Shown here in pieces: positions 9,382 through 17,317 of a stretch of DNA of 64,000 nt. The stretch lies in NCBI GenBank assembly GCA_902810075.1, contig LR778135.1, positions 2,542,001 to 2,606,000 of the forward strand. The letters run 5' to 3'. The stretch is from Ruminococcaceae bacterium BL-6. GTDB taxonomy: Bacteria > Bacillota > Clostridia > Oscillospirales > Acutalibacteraceae. A model generated the notes under the pieces. The model searched no databases, was not told where the DNA came from, and was given only the letters and a program-made list of their open reading frames with translations. The position numbers were made by a program, and so were the translations under genes. Each line of letters opens with the position of its first letter. Position 1 is the first letter of the stretch.

Positions 9382-9987
9382 CTAGCCGCCGTATTTCCGG
9401 CAGAAAGCGTCGATATCCCTGAAATCGCCGAGGCGCTCCTTTAATTCCTCGTGCGTCCAGTCCCACCAGCGGCTGTTCCGTATTTTCCGAATGATATCAG
9501 GCGGAAAACGGTATTTCAGATGGCGGGCGGGAATGCCGGCGACGATCTCATAGGGCTCGACATCCTTCGTCACAACGGCCATGGAACCGATTACGGCGCC
9601 ATCCCCGACCGTCACGCCGCCCATGATCACCGCGTTGTAGCCGATCCACACATCGTTCCCGATGGCGACCCGCTTCTGCCGCCGCCAGTTAAAAAACTCC
9701 TCGTCGTCCTCGCCGAGGCCATACTGCGCGCAGCGGTACGTGAAATGGCTCTGCGCCACCCTGATGTAAGTGGGGTGCTGCCCCGGGTTGATTCTGGCGC
9801 TGGTGGCGATGGAAACGAATTTCCCGATATCGGTGTAGATGATCTCATTGTGGCGTCCGCAATAGGAATAGTCCCCGATTTTGCTTTCGGTGATGACGCA
9901 TCCTCTGCCGATCTGCACATAGCGCCCGATTTCCGTTTGGACGACCTTCGCGTCGGGGCGGATGTCCGGCTCTATTCCAAGCTGCAT
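9382..9987 (-). CDS. Phosphonate-metabolism hexapeptide-repeat acyltransferase
   Basis: A 201-residue left-handed beta-helix transferase. Hexapeptide turns run from about 15 to 60 (IGRYVQIGRGCVI, IGDYSYCGRHNEI, IGKFVSIATSARI) and again from 108 (IGNDVWIGYNAVIMGGV). A catalytic-type His lies in NPGQHPTYIR, and the end is charged and helical. It closely fits the phn-associated hexapeptide family that I know as TIGR03308 and resembles xenobiotic acetyltransferases. It probably acetylates an aminophosphonate or a pathway intermediate, in the role played by PhnO elsewhere. No ribosome site is close to AGGAGG, but AAAGGAGAAAAAC precedes the ATG. Confidence 0.85.
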   Translation of the reverse strand: MQLGIEPDIRPDAKVVQTEIGRYVQIGRGCVITESKIGDYSYCGRHNEIIYTDIGKFVSIATSARINPGQHPTYIRVAQSHFTYRCAQYGLGEDDEEFFNWRRQKRVAIGNDVWIGYNAVIMGGVTVGDGAVIGSMAVVTKDVEPYEIVAGIPARHLKYRFPPDIIRKIRNSRWWDWTHEELKERLGDFRDIDAFCRKYGG

Positions 9988-10059
9988 GTTTTTCTCCTTT
10001 CCGGCGGGGCCTCCGCGGCGTCTCCGCGTGACGTTTCCCCGCTTTTCGCAGGTTTTCTT

Positions 10060-11004
10060 TCAAAAAATATTTGACATTTTATATATAATATTATATAATG
10101 AAGTTTTATAGTTACAATTAAGCGCAGGTAAAACCTTGATTAAATCAAACGTTTTCCAGCCTGTCCAGCCAATCGAGAGGGGAAAGCCGGCAGCCAGGCA
10201 TTCCGCTTTCCCGAACGCGCCGTGGTAATCGCTGCCCCCCGTCAGAAAAAGATGATACCGGTCCGCCAGCCTTCGGATACGCTCCAGATCGTCCGGCGTA
10301 TGATCCGGATGATTCAGCTCCAGGCCGTCCAGGCCATCCGGCACAAGCTCGGGAATCAGATCGAAGGAATCGAGCTGCCCCGGATGCGCGAGCACCGCGA
10401 GCCCGCCGTCCGCCTTGACCGCCCGGACCGCGTCGTGCGCATCGCAATACTCGATATCGCCGGCGGCGATGCCGACGCCTTTGAAAAGCCGCCGGTACAG
10501 CGACTGGTATTCCGCGGACCCGAACGGCCGGTCGGTGATGGCCGCCATGATGAACTGCTTGTACAGGACGCCGCCGTCCTTCGTCAGGCGCTCGAGAACG
10601 CCGTCGGAAACCCGGATGCCCGCGGCCTTGATCCGCTCGAGCTGCCAGTGGGAACGGGCGTCCCGCTTTTCGAGCGTTTTCACGCACAAACGATCGATGT
10701 GATCCGCGGGCAGCCTGTAGCCGTAGCCCAGCACATGCGCCTTCCGGTTTCTTCTGTAATCGTAGGCGGATATTTCGATTCCCGGCACCAGAAAGATCCC
10801 GTTCCTTTCGGCCGCCTCTTTTGCCGCCAAGTAGGTTTTGGTCGTATCGTGATCCACAAAGGACAGATGCGTGATCCCGAGCCTTGACGCCATGCGGCAC
10901 AGCTCCGAAACAGTGTGGGAGCCATCCGAATAAGTGCTGTGAACGTGCGCGTCCATCTTCCCGCCGGGCGCGGCCCTTGTGCCGCACGGGTTGAAATCAT
11001 TCAT
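10060..11004 (-). CDS. PHP domain phosphodiesterase, PhnPP-like
   Basis: A 314-residue PHP protein: DAHVHSTYSDGSHTVSEL, FVDHDTTKTY, PGIEISAYD, LAHPGQ and GGSDYHG supply the His and Asp metal ligands. A protein of this type in Eggerthella lenta (PhnPP) hydrolyses 5-phosphoribosyl 1,2-cyclic phosphate in two steps to ribose-1,5-bisphosphate or its products. The position directly after phnL, and the absence of phnP and phnN, fits this role. The ATG at 11004 has AAGGAGG upstream. About the last 20 residues (after TFDLIKVLP) are encoded by an unusually AT-rich tract and look like an added tail. Confidence 0.85.
   Translation of the reverse strand: MNDFNPCGTRAAPGGKMDAHVHSTYSDGSHTVSELCRMASRLGITHLSFVDHDTTKTYLAAKEAAERNGIFLVPGIEISAYDYRRNRKAHVLGYGYRLPADHIDRLCVKTLEKRDARSHWQLERIKAAGIRVSDGVLERLTKDGGVLYKQFIMAAITDRPFGSAEYQSLYRRLFKGVGIAAGDIEYCDAHDAVRAVKADGGLAVLAHPGQLDSFDLIPELVPDGLDGLELNHPDHTPDDLERIRRLADRYHLFLTGGSDYHGAFGKAECLAAGFPLSIGWTGWKTFDLIKVLPALNCNYKTSLYNIIYKMSNIF
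10071..10099 (+). promoter_or_regulatory. Perfect-consensus promoter antisense to the PhnPP-like gene
   Basis: TTGACA (10071-10076), 17-bp spacer, TATAAT (10094-10099), both hexamers exact, reading rightwards into the 3' end of the minus-strand gene. The opposite strand carries TTGTAA-16-TATAAT, so the tract may fire in both directions and drive the acyltransferase gene as well. Confidence 0.6.
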
Positions 11005-11030
11005 GGGATTTCCCTCCTTCGGTTCCGCGC

Positions 11031-11744
11031 TCACTTCATGGCCGCGTGCGGCTGCTCCATCTGATACACCTGGTCGCACAGCCCTTCCATAAAAGCCAGG
11101 TCGTGGAAAATGCCGATCATGGTCGTTCCGTTCTGCTTGAGCTTTTCGATGGACTCGCGCACCTTGTATTTGGAGATATCGTCAAGGCTCGCCGTCGGCT
11201 CGTCCAGGAGCAGAAGGCGCGGCCGTTTGACGACGGCCCTCGCGATGTTCAGCCGAAGCTTTTCGCCGCCGGAAAAGGTAAGGGGGTAATTGTCCCAAAG
11301 CTCTTCGGGCAGGTCGAAATGGCGCAGGGTGTCCTTTGCGATGCGGCTCGCCTCCTCCCCTTTGACGTCCATTTCCCACAGCGCCTTTTCCACCAGCTCC
11401 AGGGAAGTGCGGCGCGGCATGATGTTCAGAAACTGAGAAACGTATCCGATCTCATTTTTGCGCAGGTAGATCACTTTCTGCACGTCGGCCCGCGCCAGAT
11501 CGATCCTTCCGAACGCGACGGAACGGTACCAGATGTGGCCCGACTGGGGCAGATAAGTGCGGTAGATGCTTTTCAGGATGGTGGATTTTCCGCTGCCGCT
11601 TCTCCCCACAATCCCGAGGAACTCGCCTGCCTTCACTTTGAAGCTGACGCCGGACAGGGCCCCGATCGTCCGTTTCAGGTGATGGATGTAAAAGCTCTTT
11701 TCCAGATTTTCTATTTGAATCAAAGGGCACACCTTTCTTTCCAT
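11031..11744 (-). CDS. phnL: PhnL, C-P lyase system ATP-binding subunit
   Basis: A 237-residue ABC-type protein with Walker A GRSGSGKST, LTFSGGEKLRLNIARA, Walker B LLLLDEPTASLD and the PhnL-specific IGIFHDLAFM ending. Family length is about 226-235. The ATG at 11744 has only a weak GGAAA. A TTG at 11723, with AAAGGTG five bases upstream, starts the protein at the residue where E. coli PhnL starts and may be the true start. PhnL takes part with PhnG-H-I in attaching ribose-5-triphosphate to the phosphonate. The start region lies against repeat copy A. Confidence 0.92.
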   Translation of the reverse strand: MERKVCPLIQIENLEKSFYIHHLKRTIGALSGVSFKVKAGEFLGIVGRSGSGKSTILKSIYRTYLPQSGHIWYRSVAFGRIDLARADVQKVIYLRKNEIGYVSQFLNIMPRRTSLELVEKALWEMDVKGEEASRIAKDTLRHFDLPEELWDNYPLTFSGGEKLRLNIARAVVKRPRLLLLDEPTASLDDISKYKVRESIEKLKQNGTTMIGIFHDLAFMEGLCDQVYQMEQPHAAMK

Positions 11745-11750
11745 AGCGTT

Positions 11751-11843
11751 TCCAGCTAAGACGCAGAATTGATGTTTGTTCCCTCCCCCTCCGGCGGGGG
11801 AGGAGCAAACCCGGGTTCGCAATCATAAGCGGAGTTGCTGCAG
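11751..11843 (-). repeat. Dispersed palindromic repeat, copy A (phnM 3' end)
   Basis: About 93 bp starting TTTCCAGCTAAG at the plus-strand left end, with a central palindrome (TTTGTTCCCTCCCCC / GGGGGAGGAGCAAA) and a right end CCGGGTTCGCAATCATAAGC. It matches copy B (35521-35616) over its whole length and copy C (47341-47387) over one half in the opposite orientation. It overlaps the last codons of phnM and the phnM-phnL junction. Confidence 0.75.
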
Positions 11844-13015
11844 CGGTACATGCTTTGAAATATGACGTTTCCGTCGATGATGCTGCTTGCGACGTAAGGG
11901 ACGGAACCGATTTTTCTGACGATCAGGATATCCGCCTTTTTCCCCGGGGCGATCGAGCCGATCTCGCGGTCCGCCCCGACCGCTTTCGCCGGGTTCAGGG
12001 TCGCCATCGCGACCATGTCCGCAAGCGGGATGCCGTACCGGCCGGCCATCTGAAACACACTCAGCAGCATCGCCGCCGGATAATAGTCGCTGCACAGGAC
12101 GTCAATGGCGTTTTCAAGGATCGCCTGTGTCACGCTGAGGTTCCCCGAATGAGACTTTCCGAGCAGGATGTTGGGGCTGCCCCCCACGGTGATAAGGCCC
12201 ATCTCCTTCGCTTTTTTCGCCACCTGCAGCGTGATGGGGAACTCGCTGATGCCGATCCCCAGGTCGTGGATCAGCCGGATCTTCTCGGGGGAATCGTCGT
12301 CGTGGGAAGCCACCGCGACCCCCATGCTCTGCGCGAGCTTTGTCAGCTCGCGGATGGTGTCCCAGGTCAAAAGCTCCTTGTGCATATTGTTCCGGATCAG
12401 CCGGTCCGCCTGTGCCGCCGAAATGTTTTTGTAGCCCTGGATGGTTTTGCGGTAGGTTTCCAGATTGCGGTACTGCCCCTGCCCCGGGGTGTGATCCATG
12501 AAGGAAAGCAGGTCGACATCCCCGTTTTGCAGGTAGCGCCGCAGCTCCTCCACCTTATCGATGTTGTCGATTTCAAAACGCAGGTGGAGCCTGTTCCGGA
12601 TCAGGTGATCCTTCTTCCGCGCCCGGATGATCTCCCCGATCATCCGGGCGACGTTATCCTGGTTTCGGACCGGCTTTGCGGAAAACATGTCCGCCTTGAG
12701 CAGGGACAGGCTGTGATACATTGTCGTGATCCCGTGGACCATCAGCATCCGCTCCGTCTCGCAGACGCTGATCCCGAAATCCATCAGAGCCGTCGGCCGC
12801 GGGGACGCGACGCTCTCCAGGTAGTCCGAATGGATGTCCACAAAGCCCGGCATGACATAGCCGCCCGATGCGTCAAGCCTTGTGTCGCCCCCGTGGACGC
12901 GGCAGGGCCGCCCGTTGGGGACGAGCTCCGCGATCCTGTCTTTATCAATGAGGACAGAGCAGTTCTCCAGCACTTCGCTTTCCGTCACAACCCTGCCGTT
13001 TTCAATCACCGTCAT
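11756..13015 (-). CDS. phnM: PhnM, ribose 1-methylphosphonate 5-triphosphate diphosphatase
   Basis: A 419-residue amidohydrolase-fold enzyme. N-terminal IENGRVVTESEVL, metal motif PGFVDIHSDYLES, central SFMDHTPGQGQY, ASHDDDS and the C-terminal barrel SPNILLGKSHSGNLS are PhnM hallmarks. It removes pyrophosphate from the alkylphosphonate ribose triphosphate, giving the PhnJ substrate. About the last 22 residues (from AYDCEPGF to the stop) are encoded by repeat copy A and have no family counterpart that I recall; the natural end is probably near VIFQSMYR. Confidence 0.93.
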   Translation of the reverse strand: MTVIENGRVVTESEVLENCSVLIDKDRIAELVPNGRPCRVHGGDTRLDASGGYVMPGFVDIHSDYLESVASPRPTALMDFGISVCETERMLMVHGITTMYHSLSLLKADMFSAKPVRNQDNVARMIGEIIRARKKDHLIRNRLHLRFEIDNIDKVEELRRYLQNGDVDLLSFMDHTPGQGQYRNLETYRKTIQGYKNISAAQADRLIRNNMHKELLTWDTIRELTKLAQSMGVAVASHDDDSPEKIRLIHDLGIGISEFPITLQVAKKAKEMGLITVGGSPNILLGKSHSGNLSVTQAILENAIDVLCSDYYPAAMLLSVFQMAGRYGIPLADMVAMATLNPAKAVGADREIGSIAPGKKADILIVRKIGSVPYVASSIIDGNVIFQSMYRCSNSAYDCEPGFAPPPPEGEGTNINSAS

Positions 13016-13082
13016 TTGAATACTCCTCTTTTTCGGAAAAACACGGAGCCCGGAACAGGGTCCCGTGCGGGCTGACCGTTCC

Positions 13083-13925
13083 CTACAGCAGGGAATAGAC
13101 CAGCTGCTGCGTATAGGGATGCTGCGGGTCCTCCAGGATCTGATCGGTCAGGCCTTCTTCGATGATCCTTCCGTTCAGCATAACGACCGTGCGGTCGGCC
13201 AACATCCGGATGACGGACAGGTCGTGGGAAACAACCAGAACGCTGTTCTGACGCTCCCGCTGAATTTCCTGGATCAGCTCCAGCACATCTGCCTGAACCG
13301 ACAGGTCGAGGCCCGTCGTGACCTCGTCCAGCAGCAGAACGGGCGGCTCGTTGGCCAGCGCCTTGGCGATCTGCACCCTCTGCTGCATTCCGCCGGAAAA
13401 ATTGCAGGGGCTGTCCTTTCTTCTGGCAGGCGGGATATGCACCTGATCCAGCAAAACGTCGCTCCGGGCGACCATCGAATGCACGTTCCGGTTCCCCGCC
13501 GCGATCATCTTTTCAGCGATGTTGCTGCGCGCGGAAAAATCCATTTTCAGCCCCATCGTCGGATTCTGGTACACCATGCCCAGAAGCATGTTCCGCACCC
13601 ACTTCTGCTGCCGGCGGGAGGAAGAGAAAAGGTTTTCCTTCCCATTTTGATAAGCTTCGAGATGATATTCGCCGCTTGTCGCCGCGTTGTCGAAATAAAG
13701 CGCCTGCATCAGAGTGGATTTTCCGCTGCCGCTTTCGCCGACGATCCCGACGATCTCCCCGCGGTACAGGGAAAGGGAGATGTCCTGGCACGCATAGACC
13801 GTATGGCATTTCGGGCAGTAGCCGTTTTTCCGGTTCTCCGGTTTTTCCAGGCAGTACGGGCATCCCGGGCCGAAAAATTTGTTGAAATGCTTCAGGGTCA
13901 AGACCGGCTGCTCCTGTTCCTTCAT
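13083..13925 (-). CDS. phnK: PhnK, C-P lyase ATPase subunit with Cys-rich insertion
   Basis: A 280-residue ABC-type protein with Walker A GESGSGKST, signature NFSGGMQQRVQIAKA, Walker B LLLDEVTTGLD and the H-loop VVSHDLSV. PhnK docks on PhnJ in the E. coli complex. Compared with E. coli PhnK it has an insertion at about 20-48 holding CPYC, CPKC and a further Cys (VYAC), a zinc-ribbon-like spacing. The start overlaps the phnJ stop by 4 bp. The Walker B glutamate is kept only in the shifted form DEVTTG, as I recall for other Firmicutes PhnK. Confidence 0.92.
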   Translation of the reverse strand: MKEQEQPVLTLKHFNKFFGPGCPYCLEKPENRKNGYCPKCHTVYACQDISLSLYRGEIVGIVGESGSGKSTLMQALYFDNAATSGEYHLEAYQNGKENLFSSSRRQQKWVRNMLLGMVYQNPTMGLKMDFSARSNIAEKMIAAGNRNVHSMVARSDVLLDQVHIPPARRKDSPCNFSGGMQQRVQIAKALANEPPVLLLDEVTTGLDLSVQADVLELIQEIQRERQNSVLVVSHDLSVIRMLADRTVVMLNGRIIEEGLTDQILEDPQHPYTQQLVYSLL

Positions 13926-14776
13926 TCGGTTTCGCCCTCCTTTTCCCGGTTCAGATATTCCAGCAGATAACTCGAATCGTTGGTCTGGTAATAGACCTCG
14001 CCGGTTTTTTCATCCGTCAGCTCATCCAGATAGACATTTGTCAGCCCGGTCAGGCGGCATTTTTTGCCTGCGAAACGTTCTCTCTGAAACGGATAGTCGT
14101 CGAACGCGAGGGAAACCACTTTGGTATACGGCGGGACCGCATAGATCTTCTTTTCCCTGCCCGCGCCGAACAGCATCAGCGCGGGGCTGCCGTTCATTTT
14201 CGGGTTGTCGAAGCGCGGGATCGGGCTGGGGGCCATGACATATCTGCCGTTCACGCAGACCGGGTGGTCCGCGTCGGTCGCGACCTGGCCGTACCGCATG
14301 ATGTCTTCGAACATTTTCAGCCAGACCCCGCTGTAGTCAGCCTCGCCGTGCAGCTTTTTCGTTTTGTACTCGCTCGGCTCCACATTGCGCAGCGGTTCCG
14401 GCAGCGGCACCTGCAAAACCAGGATCTGCCCTTCCTTCAAGGGCCGCTCCGGGATGCGGTGCCTGGTCTGGATCAGCGTGGCCTGCGCCGTATGGATCGT
14501 CGAGGAGACGCCCGTCGTCTCCTGGATCAGGCTTCTCAGGCTGACCGCGTTGACGGATTCGTCGGAGCCCTGATCGATCACCTTGATCGTGTCGTTCTTT
14601 CCGACAAGGGACAAGGTAATCTGCAGCCCCCCGGTCCCCCATCCCCTTGCGATGGGCAGCTCGCGCGATGCGAACGGGACCTGATACCCCGGAATCGCCA
14701 CCGCCTTCAAGAGGGCCCTTCGGATTTCCCTTTTGGAGTTCTCATCCAAAAAGGCAAAATGTTTTTCCCTAATCAT
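13922..14776 (-). CDS. phnJ: PhnJ, C-P lyase catalytic subunit lacking three of four key cysteines
   Basis: A 284-residue protein aligning to E. coli PhnJ from LDENSKREIRRA onwards, including LKAVAIPGYQVPF with the active-site glycine (Gly30, Gly32 in E. coli), ATLIQTRHRIPE and FGAGREKKIYAVPP. The C-terminal region aligns without gaps (GKKCRLTGLTNVYLDEL against EPCAICGSTHSYLDEV). Only the first Cys (240) is kept; positions equivalent to C244, C266 and C272 are Thr243, Thr265 and Leu271. No frameshift or stop is present, and the gene overlaps both neighbours. Ordinary radical-SAM C-P bond cleavage should therefore be impossible or depend on another cluster. Confidence 0.93.
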   Translation of the reverse strand: MIREKHFAFLDENSKREIRRALLKAVAIPGYQVPFASRELPIARGWGTGGLQITLSLVGKNDTIKVIDQGSDESVNAVSLRSLIQETTGVSSTIHTAQATLIQTRHRIPERPLKEGQILVLQVPLPEPLRNVEPSEYKTKKLHGEADYSGVWLKMFEDIMRYGQVATDADHPVCVNGRYVMAPSPIPRFDNPKMNGSPALMLFGAGREKKIYAVPPYTKVVSLAFDDYPFQRERFAGKKCRLTGLTNVYLDELTDEKTGEVYYQTNDSSYLLEYLNREKEGETE

Positions 14777-15890
14777 GGCTGTTTTCCTTTCGAATATTCC
14801 GAATCCGGTCCAGCTTCGACTGGAAGGTCACATAATGCGGCAGCTTCAAATGGGAGATGAACCCGGCGGACTCCACCGCGTCGATATGCAGCAGCACAAA
14901 CTCTTCGTCGGATGTGGGGTCCCTGGGATCCGGGTGCTCCATGGAATACTCCAGGACGCTCATCGCGATGGCTTTCGCTTCGTTCTGTCCGAAGCAGAGG
15001 CCGTACCCCAGCCCGATGCCGAGAACGCTTTTTTCGTTTTCCTCCTGCTGCTCCTCCATCATAAAGATTTCCACTTCCGTCGCCTCGACTTCGCCGATGT
15101 AGTATTCCTCCCGCGTGCCGGAGAGGTCCGAAGCAATACGCAGCGGAAGTGACCCGACGCGCAGCTCCCCGATATTAGGATGATGGCTGATCCCGAAACC
15201 ACGGATCTTGGCATACCCCAGCGCGGTGACGGCGCCCGTCATCCCCCTGGTCAGAATCTGAAGACGGATGCTCCGCGTCGAGGGGAAAACGAGGGGCTCG
15301 GTCGTGATATCGTGCGGCGCCTCGTCGGAGAGAACCGGCTCCGGGATCAGGTTCTGGGACCGCAGGTAATCGACGACGCGCGGCAGACGGCCGGCCTTCC
15401 CGGTCTGTTTCTCCTTTTTCTCCCCGATCTCCCTCAAAATCACCTCTTCATACTGTTTCTGAAACGCCCGGGCGTCCCCGCAGGTCTCCTCATACAGGTC
15501 GTAATCCAGCAGGCGGTGCTGGAAATCCGGAGAAGCCCCCAGAATCTGTCCGCCCGGGATATCCTTGAAGCTGGAGGAAATCCTTCTTTCAACCTGCATC
15601 CCGGACGTGTCGGTGACGGTTGTGACATACAGCCTCGGCAGAGTGGAGCGGTGCGCCCGCAGGATAAACACCGCCTCGGCCGGGTCCCCCTGCGCCTGCT
15701 TGATCGCGAGCGCGGCCAGCTCCGGGCTGTACAGGCTGCTTTCCGACATCACGCAGTCCACCAGCTTTTTCAAGTTCCCGCAGATATCGTCCACGCAGAC
15801 CGAGCGTCCGCCGCGGCATCTTTGATACTTTTCCAGAAGATTCGACTCCCGGATCGCTTCGGCTCCCCCTTTGACCGCTACATATCCCAT
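14769..15890 (-). CDS. phnI: PhnI, C-P lyase core subunit
   Basis: A 373-residue protein with the conserved start MGYVAVKGGAEAI, the central LLEKY...RAHRSTLPRL region, and the C-terminal ISHLKLPHYVTFQSKL. The two His of the HLKLPH motif correspond to the Zn-binding His328 and His333 of E. coli PhnI at the PhnI-PhnJ active site, so that site is intact. PhnI with G, H and L transfers the phosphonate to the ribose of ATP. The end overlaps phnJ by 8 bp and the start abuts phnH. Confidence 0.95.
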   Translation of the reverse strand: MGYVAVKGGAEAIRESNLLEKYQRCRGGRSVCVDDICGNLKKLVDCVMSESSLYSPELAALAIKQAQGDPAEAVFILRAHRSTLPRLYVTTVTDTSGMQVERRISSSFKDIPGGQILGASPDFQHRLLDYDLYEETCGDARAFQKQYEEVILREIGEKKEKQTGKAGRLPRVVDYLRSQNLIPEPVLSDEAPHDITTEPLVFPSTRSIRLQILTRGMTGAVTALGYAKIRGFGISHHPNIGELRVGSLPLRIASDLSGTREEYYIGEVEATEVEIFMMEEQQEENEKSVLGIGLGYGLCFGQNEAKAIAMSVLEYSMEHPDPRDPTSDEEFVLLHIDAVESAGFISHLKLPHYVTFQSKLDRIRNIRKENSHD

Positions 15891-16492
15891 CAGAAAGCCT
15901 CCTTTTCGGCCTTCGCCTCAACTTTTGTGGTTCTGGGAAGGGAAAGGATGTTTCCCTCCCGGTCGACAAAAATGCAGTCGATCCCAAGCGGAAACTCCCT
16001 GTTTTTCTTTCTGCGGATCTCCTCCCAGCCCCAGGAGCAGCAGACGGCGATATCGGCCGCCCCGGCGATTCCGGGGCCCGTGCAGCGGTACGCGGTTCCC
16101 TGCCGGACGGAACGGCATTCGATCAGCACGGTTGCCGAGCGCTGTGGATCGTAAATCGTCCCTGTCTTAGCCTGTTCCACCCACTGTGCCGCATCCTCCG
16201 GGGCATCCGCCGGAATCACGAGGAAATCCGCCGCCGCGGCCGCCGCCCTGTGGGCCGAGGTCTGGATCTGGATCTCCCGGACCGTCTTTTCATCCCCGGT
16301 GCCGCAGAAAAACCCCATGCCGCCGTCGAGCAACGTTTTCAGGATTTCCATCATGGCCGGGGAAATCCGGCTGTTGGGGTAGGACGAGACCATTTCTTCG
16401 GGGATTCGGACGTTTCTGCCCACATAGGCCATGGACTGCAAAAGCAGCCTGAAAATCCGCTGCGTTCTGTACACATCATTTCTGTTATCCAC
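15890..16492 (-). CDS. phnH: PhnH, C-P lyase core subunit
   Basis: A 200-residue protein with PhnH-type features: the N-terminal YRTQRIFRLLLQSMAYVGR, the acidic linker EDAAQWVEQAKTGTIYDPQRSATVLIECR, the CTGPGI loop and the closing FPLGIDCIFVDREGNILSLPRTTKV. PhnH forms a dimer within the G2H2I2J2 core. It overlaps the start of phnI by one base and follows phnG by about 36 bp. Confidence 0.93.
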   Translation of the reverse strand: MDNRNDVYRTQRIFRLLLQSMAYVGRNVRIPEEMVSSYPNSRISPAMMEILKTLLDGGMGFFCGTGDEKTVREIQIQTSAHRAAAAAADFLVIPADAPEDAAQWVEQAKTGTIYDPQRSATVLIECRSVRQGTAYRCTGPGIAGAADIAVCCSWGWEEIRRKKNREFPLGIDCIFVDREGNILSLPRTTKVEAKAEKEAF

Positions 16493-16528
16493 GATTTTTT
16501 TCTCCTTTACCGATCCGCCGGCGCTTTT

Positions 16529-16951
16529 TCAATCCTTCATCGTGCGGAAATCCACCTTTGTCCTTTCGCGGATCTTATTCCGGATCTTCTTCTGGATGCT
16601 TTCCTTTTCCCGGATTTTTTCCCAGTATGTTTCCCAATGCCCGGTTTCGGGCAAGCCGGCGCGGCAGGCGGCGTCCACGACGGCCAGGGCTTCGCATAGC
16701 CCGGGGCGGCTGCCCGTGACGACGCCCAGGCCGATCGCCCCGCCGACCCTGGCCTTTGCTTCGGTGATCAGCACTTCCCCCAGGTAAAACAGGGTCTGCT
16801 TTGCCGTTTCCCTGACTTTGATCATCGTCAGGCCTTCCTGCGGCCGGGAAATCCATTCGACGGGATATTTTCCCTTTATTTCATCTGCCATCTGCAGCAA
16901 TTCTTCGTTTCCATAACAAATCAGCAGCCGCGTGCGTTCTTCACAATCCAT
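16529..16951 (-). CDS. phnG: PhnG, C-P lyase core subunit
   Basis: A protein of about 140 residues with the PhnG core: RPQEGLTMIKVRETAKQTLFYLGEVL, ARVGGAIGLGVVTGSRPGLCEALAVVDA, and an ending RTKVDFRTMKD that mirrors the RVDFFTM end of E. coli PhnG. It is the first gene of the phn operon. I chose the ATG at 16951 because the ATG at 16978 lies only about 5 nt from the predicted transcription start and has no ribosome site; AGGGGG lies about 12 nt before the chosen start. Confidence 0.88.
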   Translation of the reverse strand: MDCEERTRLLICYGNEELLQMADEIKGKYPVEWISRPQEGLTMIKVRETAKQTLFYLGEVLITEAKARVGGAIGLGVVTGSRPGLCEALAVVDAACRAGLPETGHWETYWEKIREKESIQKKIRNKIRERTKVDFRTMKD

Positions 16952-16988
16952 GTCTTTTTCTGTCCCCCTTTGTTTCATTTGCGAGGCC

Positions 16989-17017
16989 AGTATATCTTGT
17001 CGCCAAGTTGCTGACCA
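16989..17017 (-). promoter_or_regulatory. phnG: Candidate promoter of the phn operon
   Basis: TGGTCA (17012-17017), 17-bp spacer, TATACT (16989-16994) on the minus strand, directly before phnG. The -35 matches only four of six positions, as expected for a regulated promoter next to a divergent repressor gene. The 366-bp divergent region holds no other gene that I can see. Confidence 0.5.
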
Positions 17018-17215
17018 TTAAATCCATGTAAAAATCCGATGAAGTTTCTGATAAACGCTGCCGGAATCCGGAATCTTCCCTTCAAAAGCGCGGCTTCTCT
17101 GCTTTTTCTACAAAAGATTTCCCCTTTCCGGCGCGTTTTCATCCCCTTCGTGGAATGCTCCGCGCAGCGCGGAATTTTTTGTGGCATCGGCTCGCCCGCC
17201 CTGTTCCGGGCTTTC

Positions 17216-17244
17216 TTGACACGATTCCCGTTTTCGTGCATAAT
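17216..17244 (+). promoter_or_regulatory. Promoter of the GntR-family gene
   Basis: TTGACA (17216-17221), 17-bp spacer, CATAAT (17239-17244), about 75 bp upstream of the ATG at 17318. Confidence 0.7.
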
Positions 17245-17317
17245 GAAACCATCAGATCGGATTCCAGCAAAAACATTGCCGGCAAATCGCCGCCGCAATT
17301 CCGGAAGGGAGCCTCTC

